Below, piece by piece: positions 9,123 to 18,009 of a DNA stretch of 64,000 nucleotides. Each line of letters opens with the position of its first letter. Position 1 is the stretch's first letter. The DNA comes from UMGS1002 sp050946195. GTDB taxonomy: Bacteria > Bacillota > Clostridia > Oscillospirales > CAG-272. The DNA is taken from positions 14,466-78,465 of the forward strand of contig JBMNUI010000001.1 in the NCBI GenBank assembly GCA_050946195.1, given 5' to 3'. The notes under the pieces were generated by a model. It did not search any database, had not been told where the DNA came from, and saw only the letters and a program-made list of their open reading frames with translations. A program made the translations under genes and the position numbers.

Positions 9123-9160
9123 CCGGCGGCAATGGTAGATTCGTGCCGTCGGGGAAAGGA
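9123..9160 (+). promoter_or_regulatory. Hairpin abutting the carA ribosome-binding site (stem-loop 2)
   Basis: CCGGCGGCA (9123-9131) pairs with TGCCGTCGG (9144-9152) with one G-U pair; the carA Shine-Dalgarno GGAAAGGA begins immediately after. A hairpin in that position can modulate ribosome loading. No known carA riboregulator of this shape is recognised. Confidence 0.4.
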
Positions 9161-9169
9161 TAAAAAAGA

Positions 9170-10237
9170 ATGAAAAGAGCTTATTTGGTGCTGGAGGACG
9201 GAACGGTTTTCCCGGGCGAGAAGTTCGGCGCGGATACCGAAAATGTCGGCGAGCTGGTCTTTACCACCAACATTTGCGGCTACATCGAGACACTCACCGA
9301 CCCGAGCTACTATGGGCAGATCGTACTGCAGACCTTCCCGCTCATCGGCAATTACGGTATCATCGAGGAAGACTTTGAAGGTTCCTGCTGCGTGCGCGGC
9401 TATGTCGTGCGCGAGTGGTGCGATTTCCCGTCAAACTTCCGCTGCCAGTATGACCTTGACAAGTTCCTCAAAGACCACAATGTTGTCGGGCTGTGCAGTA
9501 TTGACACCCGGCAGGTGACAAGAATCATACGCAAGCATGGGGTCATGAACGCGGCTATCTGCGACAGTGTCCCCGAGGACCTCTATTTTATCAAAAACTA
9601 CAGAATAAAAGACGCCGTGCTGAATGTGAGCCGCCGGGAAAAGACGGTCTACCCGGCAGAAAACGAAAAATACAGGGTTGCCCTGATTGACCACGGCGCC
9701 AAAAACTACATTATAAAATCCCTGCAGCTCCGAGGATGCAGCGTAACCGTGTTTCCTGCAACGACATCGGCCGAGGAGATTCTGGCCTTTTGTCCCGATG
9801 GTCTGGTGCTGCCCAACGGTCCCGGTGACCCGGCAGAAAACAAGTACCAGATAAAGCAGCTTGAAAAATTACTCGGCAGGCTACCGATATTCGGCATCTG
9901 CCTCGGCCACCAGTTGTTGGCGCTTGCAGCAGGGAGCAGGACGATTAAGCTGAAATACGGCCACCGCGGGGCAAACCAGCCGGTTCGCGACCTTTTTGGT
10001 ACCCGGACCTATATAACAAGCCAAAACCACGGCTATGCCGTCGACAATTCAAGTATAAAATGCGGGGTGCTGATGTTCCAGAACGCCAACGACGGCACCT
10101 GCGAAGGGATAGATTACCCCGACCTGAAAGCCATCTCGGTCCAGTTTCACCCCGAGGCAAGCGCCGGGCCGCTTGACACCTCGTTTTTGTTCGACCGGTT
10201 TACCAGGATGATGGATGCGGAAGGGGGAAGCAGGTAA
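9170..10237 (+). CDS. carA: Carbamoyl-phosphate synthase small (glutaminase) subunit
   Basis: Hydrolyses glutamine and channels ammonia to CarB. 355 residues: N-terminal small-subunit domain, then a class I glutamine amidotransferase. The catalytic cysteine is in FGICLGHQLLALAAG and the His-Glu pair in QFHPEASAGP. The stop overlaps the carB start by one base (TAATG), typical for stoichiometric subunits. Placement next to argF suggests this copy serves arginine synthesis, though pyrimidine use cannot be excluded. Confidence 0.96.
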   Translation: MKRAYLVLEDGTVFPGEKFGADTENVGELVFTTNICGYIETLTDPSYYGQIVLQTFPLIGNYGIIEEDFEGSCCVRGYVVREWCDFPSNFRCQYDLDKFLKDHNVVGLCSIDTRQVTRIIRKHGVMNAAICDSVPEDLYFIKNYRIKDAVLNVSRREKTVYPAENEKYRVALIDHGAKNYIIKSLQLRGCSVTVFPATTSAEEILAFCPDGLVLPNGPGDPAENKYQIKQLEKLLGRLPIFGICLGHQLLALAAGSRTIKLKYGHRGANQPVRDLFGTRTYITSQNHGYAVDNSSIKCGVLMFQNANDGTCEGIDYPDLKAISVQFHPEASAGPLDTSFLFDRFTRMMDAEGGSR

Positions 10238-13200
10238 TGCCGCTTGACAAAAGTATTAAAAAGGTGCTGGTTATCGGCTCCGGCCCTATTGTGATAGGAC
10301 AGGCCGCCGAGTTTGACTACGCCGGCGCGCAGGCCTGCCGCGTGCTGAAGGCGGCCGGTATTAATGTGGTATTGATCAACTCGAACCCGGCAACTATAAT
10401 GACAGACAGCGCGCTGGCCGAAGAGATATACCTTGAGCCGCTCACCGCCGAAACTGTCGCAAGGATAATAGAGAAGGAGAAGCCCGACAGCCTTCTCGCA
10501 GGGCTTGGCGGCCAGACCGGCCTGACGCTTGCCATGCAGCTGAATCGTCAGGGAATTCTCAAGAAATTCGGCGTGCGGCTTATCGGCACCAACACCGAAG
10601 CAATAGACAAGGCCGAGGACAGGCAGCTTTTCAAAGAGACCATGCGCTTGGTAGGCGAGCCTGTCGTGCCCTCGGATATTGCGACAGATATTGACACCGC
10701 GCTGAAAATTGCCCATGATATCGGCTATCCGGTAATCATCCGCCCGGCCTTCACGCTCGGCGGAAGCGGCGGCGGGGTGGCATACAATGAGGAGGAAATG
10801 TACTCGGTGGCCACAGCCGGAATAGAAGCCTCCCCGATAGGCCAGATACTTGTCGAAAAGTATATATACGGCTGGAAGGAAATCGAATTTGAAACCATGC
10901 GCGACAGCAAGGGCAACACGATAGCGGTCTGCAGCATGGAAAACGTCGATCCCATCGGCATTCATACCGGCGACAGTATTGTGGTGGCGCCGGCGCTCAC
11001 CCTGTCCGACAAGGAATACCAGATGCTGCGCTCCTCGGCGCTCAATATCATCGAGGCGCTCGAAATTGTCGGGGGCTGCAACTGTCAGTTCGCACTCAAT
11101 CCCAACAGTTTTGAATATGCGGTGATAGAGGTCAACCCGCGGGTCTCGCGCTCCTCGGCATTGGCCTCAAAGGCTACCGGCTACCCCATCGCCAAAATTG
11201 CGACCAAAATAGCGCTTGGCTACACGCTCGATGAAATAACCAACGAAATTACCGGAAAGACCTGCGCCTGCTTTGAGCCGGCGGTTGACTATGTCGTCGT
11301 GAAATTCCCGAAGTGGCCGTTTGATAAATTTATCGGTGCCTCAAGGAAGCTCGGCACCCAGATGAAGGCGACCGGCGAGGTCATGGCAATTGCCCCGTCG
11401 TTTGAGATGGCGCTGATGAAGGCAATTCGCGGCGCCGAGCTCTCACTTGACACGCTGAATGTCGAACCGATAAACGACAAGGACATCACAGAACGCTTAA
11501 TAGTTCCGGATGACAGGCGGATTTTTACGATATTTGAGGCCATAAAGAGCGGAATGTCGATTGACCGGATTTACGAGCTGACAAAAATCGACCGCTTTTT
11601 CATCAAGAAAATCAAAAATTTAGTCGACTATGAAGCCGAAATATCAAAAGGGCTGACCGAAGAATTATATCTGAAGGGCAAAAAGCTCGGATACACCGAC
11701 ACCGCGCTAATGCGTATTTCGGGCTGCCGAGAGCTGCCATATAAAGCTGACTGCGTCTATAAGATGGTCGATACCTGCGCCGCCGAGTTCGACGCGGTCA
11801 CCCCGTACTTTTACTCGACCTACGACATCGAATGCGAGTCCCGCAAAATGAAGCGGAGCGGCAAGCCGGTGATTCTGGTGCTCGGTTCGGGACCTATCCG
11901 CATAGGGCAGGGAATTGAGTTTGATTACTCGTCGGTTCACTGTGTCTGGACGCTCAAGAAGCTGGGTTATGACGTTGTTATCATTAACAACAACCCCGAG
12001 ACTGTTTCCACCGACTACGACACCGCCGACAGGCTGTATTTCGAGCCTCTGACCCCGGAGGACGTGATGAACGTCATCAAGGTCGAAAAACCTGTCGGCG
12101 TTGTGGTGGCTTTCGGCGGGCAGACGGCAATCAAGCTCACCCGGTATCTCGCCAAATGCAATATTCCCATTCTCGGGACCTCGGCAGAGGGGATTGACAT
12201 CGCCGAGGACCGCGAGAAGTTTGACAAACTGCTTGAAAAATTCAATATAAAGCGGCCGCACGGGATGACGGTCACAACGCTGAAAGAGGCGATTGACGCC
12301 GCCAAGACCCTCGGCTACCCGGTGCTGCTCCGGCCCTCATACGTCATCGGCGGGCAGAACATGAAGATAGTCTACAACGAGGACGAAGTCAAGACCTACA
12401 TGAACCGCATACTGGCCGAGGGCATCGACAACCCGGTCCTCATCGACAAGTACATGAGCGGCTCCGAGATTGAGGTCGACGTCATCTCGGACGGCGAGGA
12501 TGTGCTGATTCCCGGCGTCATGCAGCACATCGAGCGGGCCGGCGTTCACAGCGGCGACTCTATAGCAGTCTTCCCGCCATACAACATCAACGACAAGATG
12601 ATGAAGCTGGTGGTCGAGAGCTCCATCAAACTCGCCAAATCGCTGGGTACCAAAGGGCTTGTGAATATCCAATACCTCATATACAACAACGAACTTTACG
12701 TTATCGAGGTCAACCCGCGCGCCTCGCGGACAGTTCCCTACATCAGTAAAGCCGCAGGCATTCCTATGGTGGATATCGCCGCCCGGGTCATGACAGGAAG
12801 CAGGCTGCGCGACCTCGGCTACGGTACCGGGCTATACAAGGCCCCGCCCTATTACGCGGTCAAGGTGCCGGTCTTCTCCTTTGAAAAGCTTAGCGACGCC
12901 GACTCATATCTCGGACCCGAGATGAAGTCGACAGGTGAGGTGCTGGGAATCGGCAAGAACCTGCAGGAGGCGCTCTTCAAGGGCATGACCTCGGCCGGCA
13001 TGCTGCTCAAATCGACTGCAAACCACAGAGAGGTCGGAGTCTTGCTCAGCGTGGCCTCTCAGGACCAGCATGAGGTTGTCTCAATCGCCAAAAAGCTTGA
13101 CGACCTGCATTTCAGAATTTATGCCACGCCCGAGACCGCGGTCACCGTCTCAAAGCTCGGTATCGATGTGCAGATTGTAGTGAGTATTCGGGACCAGCGG

Positions 13201-14268
13201 GTCTACAAGCTGCTTGAGGATGGCAAAATCAACTTTGTGATTTATACCGGGGCGCTGATAGATAACACACTTGACGATTATATTGCATTCCACCGCCGCG
13301 CGCTCCAGCTTTCGGTCCCCTGCGTGACCTCGCTTGACACTGCAAACGCCTTCGCCGACACTATCGCAAGCCGATACAACCAGCAGAACACCGGTCTTGT
13401 GAATATAAACAAGATGCGCACCTTTCGCGAGAAGCTGAGGTTCACCAAAATGCAGGCCACCGGCGATGACTATATATGCATCGAGAACTTCGACGGCAGG
13501 ATTGAAAGCCCCGAATCTCTCTGCGTCACCCTCTGCGACCGGCGGCGGGGAATCGGGGGAGACGGTATTGTCCTGATTGAAAAATCGGATATAGCCGACG
13601 TCAAGATGCGGGTTTACAACCGCGACGGCAGCCGGGGCAAGCTGGCGGGGAACTCAATCCGCAATGTCGGTAAATATGTCTATGACAACGGGTATATCAG
13701 GCGCGACACCATCACTGTCGAGACCGACAGCGGCGTGAAAACCTTAACGCTATATACCTCGGACGGTAAGGTAACTTCCGTGAGCGTCAATATCGGCCAT
13801 CCCGATTTTTCGACCGCCGCACTCCCGATGCTGACAGACCTCCCCGAGGCGGTAATGATGCCGCTTGAAGTGGGGGGCAGGGAATACAAGGTCACCTGCC
13901 TGTCGGTCGGGAACCCTCACTGTGTGGTATTCTGCGACCGGATTGACCAGATTGACATCGAAAACGTCGGCCCGCTCTTTGAATACCACAAGGTGTTCCC
14001 CGAAAGGGTCAATACCGAGTTTGTGAGGGTGGTCAACCAAAACACTCTGAAAATGCGGGTCTACGAGCGCGGAAACGGCGAGACTCAGGCTTGCGGTACC
14101 GGCGCCTGCGCGGCGGTGGCCGCCGCCATCAAAAACGGCTTCTGTAAAAAAGGCGAGGATATCACCGTTAAGGTGCTCGGGGGGGATTTGATTGTCAACT
14201 GGACCGAGAACGGCATTATCCTGACCGGCGACACCGTCAAGGTCTTTGACGGGGAGATTGAAATATAA
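10237..14268 (+). CDS. carB: Carbamoyl-phosphate synthase large subunit fused to a diaminopimelate epimerase-like domain
   Basis: Residues 1-~1065 are a complete CarB: two ATP-grasp halves and an MGS-like allosteric domain at ~930-1060. Without a break, ~1067-1343 form a full-length (about 277-residue) DapF fold. In that domain NRDGS, VGNPHC, VNTEFV, YERG and the second catalytic cysteine in QACGTGACA are kept. The first catalytic cysteine is replaced by alanine (KLAGNSIRN, bases 13651-13677, where the family has CGNG) and the N-terminal GND substrate asparagine is aspartate (TGDDY). CarB makes carbamoyl phosphate; DapF normally interconverts LL- and meso-diaminopimelate. The CarB function is secure. 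The epimerase may be altered, regulatory or inactive. Confidence 0.93.
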   Translation: MPLDKSIKKVLVIGSGPIVIGQAAEFDYAGAQACRVLKAAGINVVLINSNPATIMTDSALAEEIYLEPLTAETVARIIEKEKPDSLLAGLGGQTGLTLAMQLNRQGILKKFGVRLIGTNTEAIDKAEDRQLFKETMRLVGEPVVPSDIATDIDTALKIAHDIGYPVIIRPAFTLGGSGGGVAYNEEEMYSVATAGIEASPIGQILVEKYIYGWKEIEFETMRDSKGNTIAVCSMENVDPIGIHTGDSIVVAPALTLSDKEYQMLRSSALNIIEALEIVGGCNCQFALNPNSFEYAVIEVNPRVSRSSALASKATGYPIAKIATKIALGYTLDEITNEITGKTCACFEPAVDYVVVKFPKWPFDKFIGASRKLGTQMKATGEVMAIAPSFEMALMKAIRGAELSLDTLNVEPINDKDITERLIVPDDRRIFTIFEAIKSGMSIDRIYELTKIDRFFIKKIKNLVDYEAEISKGLTEELYLKGKKLGYTDTALMRISGCRELPYKADCVYKMVDTCAAEFDAVTPYFYSTYDIECESRKMKRSGKPVILVLGSGPIRIGQGIEFDYSSVHCVWTLKKLGYDVVIINNNPETVSTDYDTADRLYFEPLTPEDVMNVIKVEKPVGVVVAFGGQTAIKLTRYLAKCNIPILGTSAEGIDIAEDREKFDKLLEKFNIKRPHGMTVTTLKEAIDAAKTLGYPVLLRPSYVIGGQNMKIVYNEDEVKTYMNRILAEGIDNPVLIDKYMSGSEIEVDVISDGEDVLIPGVMQHIERAGVHSGDSIAVFPPYNINDKMMKLVVESSIKLAKSLGTKGLVNIQYLIYNNELYVIEVNPRASRTVPYISKAAGIPMVDIAARVMTGSRLRDLGYGTGLYKAPPYYAVKVPVFSFEKLSDADSYLGPEMKSTGEVLGIGKNLQEALFKGMTSAGMLLKSTANHREVGVLLSVASQDQHEVVSIAKKLDDLHFRIYATPETAVTVSKLGIDVQIVVSIRDQRVYKLLEDGKINFVIYTGALIDNTLDDYIAFHRRALQLSVPCVTSLDTANAFADTIASRYNQQNTGLVNINKMRTFREKLRFTKMQATGDDYICIENFDGRIESPESLCVTLCDRRRGIGGDGIVLIEKSDIADVKMRVYNRDGSRGKLAGNSIRNVGKYVYDNGYIRRDTITVETDSGVKTLTLYTSDGKVTSVSVNIGHPDFSTAALPMLTDLPEAVMMPLEVGGREYKVTCLSVGNPHCVVFCDRIDQIDIENVGPLFEYHKVFPERVNTEFVRVVNQNTLKMRVYERGNGETQACGTGACAAVAAAIKNGFCKKGEDITVKVLGGDLIVNWTENGIILTGDTVKVFDGEIEI

Positions 14269-14276
14269 TGTGCAAC

Positions 14277-14336
14277 GGGGGCTCTGCCCCCGAACCCCCG
14301 CTCATGGGTCTTGAGAATCTCCAAAACTTTCAAACC
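14277..14336 (-). repeat. Dispersed palindromic repeat, copy B
   Basis: Inverted copy just after carB: GGGGGCTCTGCCCCC at 14277-14291, then a degenerate middle, then the reverse complement of the GTTTTGGAGATTCTCAAG block that opens copy A. It lacks the long A/T palindrome. It sits between convergent genes. Confidence 0.6.
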
Positions 14337-14377
14337 ATATTGCAAGTCAAGAACCGTAATTTATCAGTAAAAACAAT

Positions 14378-14417
14378 AAAGGGCTGTCACAATTTGTAAG
14401 GTTTGTGACAGCCTTTT
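14378..14417. terminator. Bidirectional terminator between carB and the CvpA-like gene
   Basis: A 13-base-pair stem built on GGCTGTCAC / GTGACAGCC with flanking A-run on the left and T-run on the right. It would terminate both the forward arginine block and the converging reverse gene at 14523. Confidence 0.7.
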
Positions 14418-14522
14418 AGTTTATGCAAAGCAATTGGTTGTCAACAGGCGCGTCTTCGTAAATAGTATAGAAGGGAATAATACCCCGGCGCGCAACTCAG
14501 CCGGTATTATAGAAAACCTGAC

Positions 14523-16067
14523 TTACTTGTTTGTTGAGACTTCAACCCCGGTTATACCAAAGTACTCCATTACTCCCTCAACCGTAATGACCTCAACGCT
14601 CTCAAAATATGAAAGCAAACCGATGGCAGCCAGCTTTCCCTTGGCAATTGAGAGCGAATAGTTGTAACTCTCGGCCGTGCTGACAATTTTGTTGGCAAGA
14701 GAGGTGACCCGGCTCTCATAGTCAAGCCCTTTGGTTGAGTTCAATTCTTCCTCAAGCGCTCTCTTCATTTCGTCATATGCTCCGGTTTCCTCTGCCGGAA
14801 TGGTGGTAATGCCGTATTCCTTTATCAGATCCGAGCCGATCTGACCCACCGCCTCTATTACCGGGGCCATGTCATCGTTATTGCCGATGACTATCAGCGA
14901 GTTTGCCATAAGCTCTATCGATTCGTCTGAAGTTGCTTCAACATCATTCCCGGTCAGGCTAAGAATGTTCTCCATCACCGAAGCTGTTCCCTCGTTTTTG
15001 CCGACCAGGGTATTCAGGATACCTCCGACATTTTCGGAGGTCGCGTTTTTAAACGACTGCATCACCGCACCTACGATTTTGCTCGCCGGACCGGAGTCCT
15101 TATCAGGCAGCTTCATTCCTAAAAACGCCTCATCGTTTTCCCAGGAATCGGCCGCCGCATTGAGCAGCTGCGAGGAGATTTCGGGAAGCAGCACCGACTG
15201 TTCCATGTAGGGCAGCAGGGCAGAAAGCGCGTTGACGGCCGCCAGCTCGGTTGATATTCCGGACCCGATGTTTTCGTTGTAGACCTTCAGAGCTTCGCCG
15301 GCAGCGTTGAGAATTACGGACACCTCGTCGGTCAGGCTTGTGTCATATCCTTTAATGGTGGTGAGCGCTTCGGTCAGCAGGTCGGCGAAAAATCCGGCAA
15401 ATGAAAAGCCGCTTGCCGAGAGCTTTTTATGTACTGCTGTGATATCGGCCCTCCCGCGCGAGATCGAATCTTTTGAATAATATACACCGGCAGTGTCGGT
15501 TTGCCGGATTTCGTAACCCGGCATGCCGAGCGCCTCAAGCGCTTCGGGGTCAACCGAGCGCAGGATAACCACCGCACAGGAGATCGGAGCGAGCAGGACC
15601 GCGGCAATGAGCAATCCCTGAACCGCGCCAAGGCCGGCGCCTATCCAGCGGCTGGCCGGATTCATCGGATCGCCGTCTTTCTTCACCAGCCGGGTCAGCT
15701 TCTCGGAGATGACCTTAAGCTTTATCAGCGAGAGGAGCTGAAACACCGCAAAGATGAGCGCGAAAAATACCGGGGCGAGCATTGCTGCGATTATTTCGCC
15801 TAAAAGTTGTTCGGTCTGGGGCGACTTGAGCAGCAATTGCTTTATCGGCTCAGTGTAAAATCGGGCGGCAACACTTAAACCGAATTCGGAAAGGGAGCCT
15901 GAAATCCACTTGGCAAGGAAAAATGATAATACCGCGAGTAACGAAAGGTAAATCAGCCTTACAACCGAACGGCCGGTACCGCAGCGGTAGCCGAGCCAGA
16001 TGCAGATGGCCAGAATCACCACCTGAAAGGCCAGAAATGTCACAGACAATAGTGTAACCAGATTCAT
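14523..16067 (-). CDS. Large membrane protein with CvpA-like N-terminal domain
   Basis: 514 residues. The first ~220 hold about four membrane segments in the CvpA arrangement, including a short soluble stretch and the glycine-rich RWIGAGLGAVQGLLIAA helix. The remaining ~290 residues are a mostly helical, acidic region predicted to be soluble, with no family recognised. CvpA-domain proteins are membrane proteins of uncertain role. The start at 16067 is fixed by AGGAGG nine bases upstream; the longer frame reading to 16178 has no such site. It stands alone between a shared terminator and the divergent pdaA gene. A second, ordinary-sized CvpA-like gene is at 55220. Confidence 0.6.
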   Translation of the reverse strand: MNLVTLLSVTFLAFQVVILAICIWLGYRCGTGRSVVRLIYLSLLAVLSFFLAKWISGSLSEFGLSVAARFYTEPIKQLLLKSPQTEQLLGEIIAAMLAPVFFALIFAVFQLLSLIKLKVISEKLTRLVKKDGDPMNPASRWIGAGLGAVQGLLIAAVLLAPISCAVVILRSVDPEALEALGMPGYEIRQTDTAGVYYSKDSISRGRADITAVHKKLSASGFSFAGFFADLLTEALTTIKGYDTSLTDEVSVILNAAGEALKVYNENIGSGISTELAAVNALSALLPYMEQSVLLPEISSQLLNAAADSWENDEAFLGMKLPDKDSGPASKIVGAVMQSFKNATSENVGGILNTLVGKNEGTASVMENILSLTGNDVEATSDESIELMANSLIVIGNNDDMAPVIEAVGQIGSDLIKEYGITTIPAEETGAYDEMKRALEEELNSTKGLDYESRVTSLANKIVSTAESYNYSLSIAKGKLAAIGLLSYFESVEVITVEGVMEYFGITGVEVSTNK

Positions 16068-16276
16068 AAGCCCGCCTCCTGTGTGTTTTGTCAGCTCTAT
16101 TCTATTACATTCGGCATTAATTGTCAAGAAAAAGATAAATTTTATAAAAATGGCGCGCCGTGGTCGTAGTGAAACCACAGGTCGCCAGCCTCACACCAAT
16201 AATTACTTTGTTTATTCGCTCCGATAATAAGTAAACTATTATTGATAATATAACCACTCACGGCAAGGTGAATAAA

Positions 16277-17068
16277 ATGAACAACAAATTGATGTCTATT
16301 CTCATTATCGCATGCTGCGCCATGATGATTCTGACCATCTGCACCGACGCTGCAGGAGAAACTTTAAACTGGTACTGCAAGCGGAACAAAAACCACCTGC
16401 AGCCCCGCTGCGACCCTGACATGCAGTTCATAGAAAAATATGACGGCTACTATGTCGATAAGAATCACGGCGACACAGCTTCGAATCGCGTGGTCTATCT
16501 CACCTTTGACGCAGGATACGACAACGGAAATGTCGGCAAGGTGCTTGATGTTCTGAAAGAAAAAGAGGTCCGGGCGGCATTTTTTATTCTCGCCCACCTT
16601 GTAAAAAAGAACACCGACCTTGTGCGGCGGATGGCCGACGAGGGACATCTTGTATGCAATCACACGGCAAGCCACAAGGATATGACAAAATTCCAAAGTC
16701 TTGAGGAATTCGGTGCTGAACTGAAGAAGCTCGAAGACATTTACACCGAATATACCGGTCGCGAAATTGCACGTTATTACCGGCCGCCGGAAGGGAAGTT
16801 CAACGAGGAAAACCTGAAATTTGCCCAGCAGATCGGTTACAAGACTATATTCTGGAGCCTGGCCTACGCCGACTGGGACAACGAAAGACAACCCGACCCC
16901 GAGGAGGCCTATAACCTTATAATGAGCAATATCCACAACGGCGCAATAATCCTTCTGCATCCCATCTCAAGCACCAACGCTAAAATTCTCGGACGGCTTA
17001 TAGACCAGCTCAGGGGTGAGGGTTACAGCTTCGGCACTCTTGACCAACTGACCAACGGGGAAAAATGA
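16277..17068 (+). CDS. pdaA: Polysaccharide deacetylase, PdaA type (spore cortex muramic delta-lactam)
   Basis: CE4 deacetylase acting outside the membrane. The LNWYCKRN...EKYDGYYV N-terminal block and TFDAGYDNG in place of TFDDG are hallmarks of PdaA, which deacetylates muramic acid to make delta-lactam in spore cortex. The NHTASH zinc motif and RPPEGKF are present. An N-terminal hydrophobic segment (residues ~5-24) is a signal or anchor. Start at the ATG at 16277, with AAGGTG six bases upstream; a GTG at 16268 is part of that site. The stop overlaps the next deacetylase start. 263 residues, as for the family. Confidence 0.85.
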   Translation: MNNKLMSILIIACCAMMILTICTDAAGETLNWYCKRNKNHLQPRCDPDMQFIEKYDGYYVDKNHGDTASNRVVYLTFDAGYDNGNVGKVLDVLKEKEVRAAFFILAHLVKKNTDLVRRMADEGHLVCNHTASHKDMTKFQSLEEFGAELKKLEDIYTEYTGREIARYYRPPEGKFNEENLKFAQQIGYKTIFWSLAYADWDNERQPDPEEAYNLIMSNIHNGAIILLHPISSTNAKILGRLIDQLRGEGYSFGTLDQLTNGEK

Positions 17069-17748
17069 AACGGCTTGTCTGTCTTGTTACTGCAGCCCTG
17101 CTTGTGGTCCTGGCTGTGCTGTCGGCCTCGGCGCAGGATTCTTCAATCGTGGTTTTCAAGAAAAAAATTGAGAATCCGAAGATAATCGCCCTGACCTTTG
17201 ACGACGGACCGCACCCGCGCCACACAATGGAGATTCTCGATATCCTGCGCAAATATGATGTGAGAGCGACCTTTTTTGTTGTCGGGGAAAAAGCCGGGTA
17301 CTATCCCGACGTGCTCAGGCGGATAGTGAAAGAAGGACACGAAATCGGCAACCATACATTCAGCCACAAATGCTTTAAAAACCTGACTGCCTCCCAGATG
17401 AAAAGCGAAATCGAACGCTGCGACAACTTGCTAAATGAAATATGCGGATATAAAACAAAGCTGTTCCGCCCGCCCGAGGGAGTGCTGCCGGGCTCGATAT
17501 ACCGATATATCAAGGATGAAAACTATACCGTAATCCTCTGGAACATCGACACGCGCGACTGGGCAGGCACACCAGCCGAAGCTATGTTAAAAAATATCAA
17601 GGAGAATGTTTCATCCGGGGATATTATTCTCATGCATGACTATACGCGCAGGGGCCATACGGTTGAAGCGCTTAAGATGATAATACCTTATCTTATTGAT
17701 GAGGGGTACAAATTTGTGACAATTAGTGAGCTTTTAGGGTATGATTAG
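17065..17748 (+). CDS. Secreted polysaccharide deacetylase (CE4)
   Basis: 227 residues: signal peptide ending near ASA (residue ~24), then a NodB-type deacetylase with TFDDGPHP, NHTFSH zinc histidines, LFRPPEG and ILMHD. Probably removes acetyl groups from peptidoglycan. The start lies inside the pdaA stop (four-base overlap), so the two are translated together. It could be a PdaB-like sporulation enzyme, but the sequence alone does not separate that from vegetative deacetylases. Confidence 0.85.
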   Translation: MKRLVCLVTAALLVVLAVLSASAQDSSIVVFKKKIENPKIIALTFDDGPHPRHTMEILDILRKYDVRATFFVVGEKAGYYPDVLRRIVKEGHEIGNHTFSHKCFKNLTASQMKSEIERCDNLLNEICGYKTKLFRPPEGVLPGSIYRYIKDENYTVILWNIDTRDWAGTPAEAMLKNIKENVSSGDIILMHDYTRRGHTVEALKMIIPYLIDEGYKFVTISELLGYD

Positions 17749-17841
17749 TCCGTTACCGGCAGTACCCGTGGGAATTGCTGTTTTGTGCAATTATCCCTCC
17801 GTCCCCTCATTAATATCACATTCCACTAATGTCAAATAACT

Positions 17842-17875
17842 AAAAAGGCGCGGGTATTGGACCTGCGCCTTTTTA
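17842..17875 (+). terminator. Terminator after the deacetylase pair
   Basis: AAAAAGGCGC-GGG / CCT-GCGCCTTTTT hairpin with an 8-base loop and T-run, about 95 bases after the stop at 17748. Confidence 0.75.
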
Positions 17876-17891
17876 TCAGCGATATAGGTAT

Positions 17892-18000
17892 TAAAGTTTT
17901 TAGGGATTCTCAATACCATTTTCTCGAAAAGGGTCTTGAGCGGGGTGTGGGGCGGAGCCCCGCGAAGAAAAGCAGGGGTTCTGGGACATTGCCCCCTAAT
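17892..18000 (+). repeat. Dispersed palindromic repeat, copy C
   Basis: Degenerate copy of the family: AAAGTTTTTAGGGATTCTC, a decayed palindrome, then GGGGCGGAGCCCC at 17949-17961 followed by GAAGAAAAGCAGGGG and a decayed second hairpin. It lies between convergent genes. Confidence 0.6.
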
Positions 18001-18009
18001 AAAACCGGG

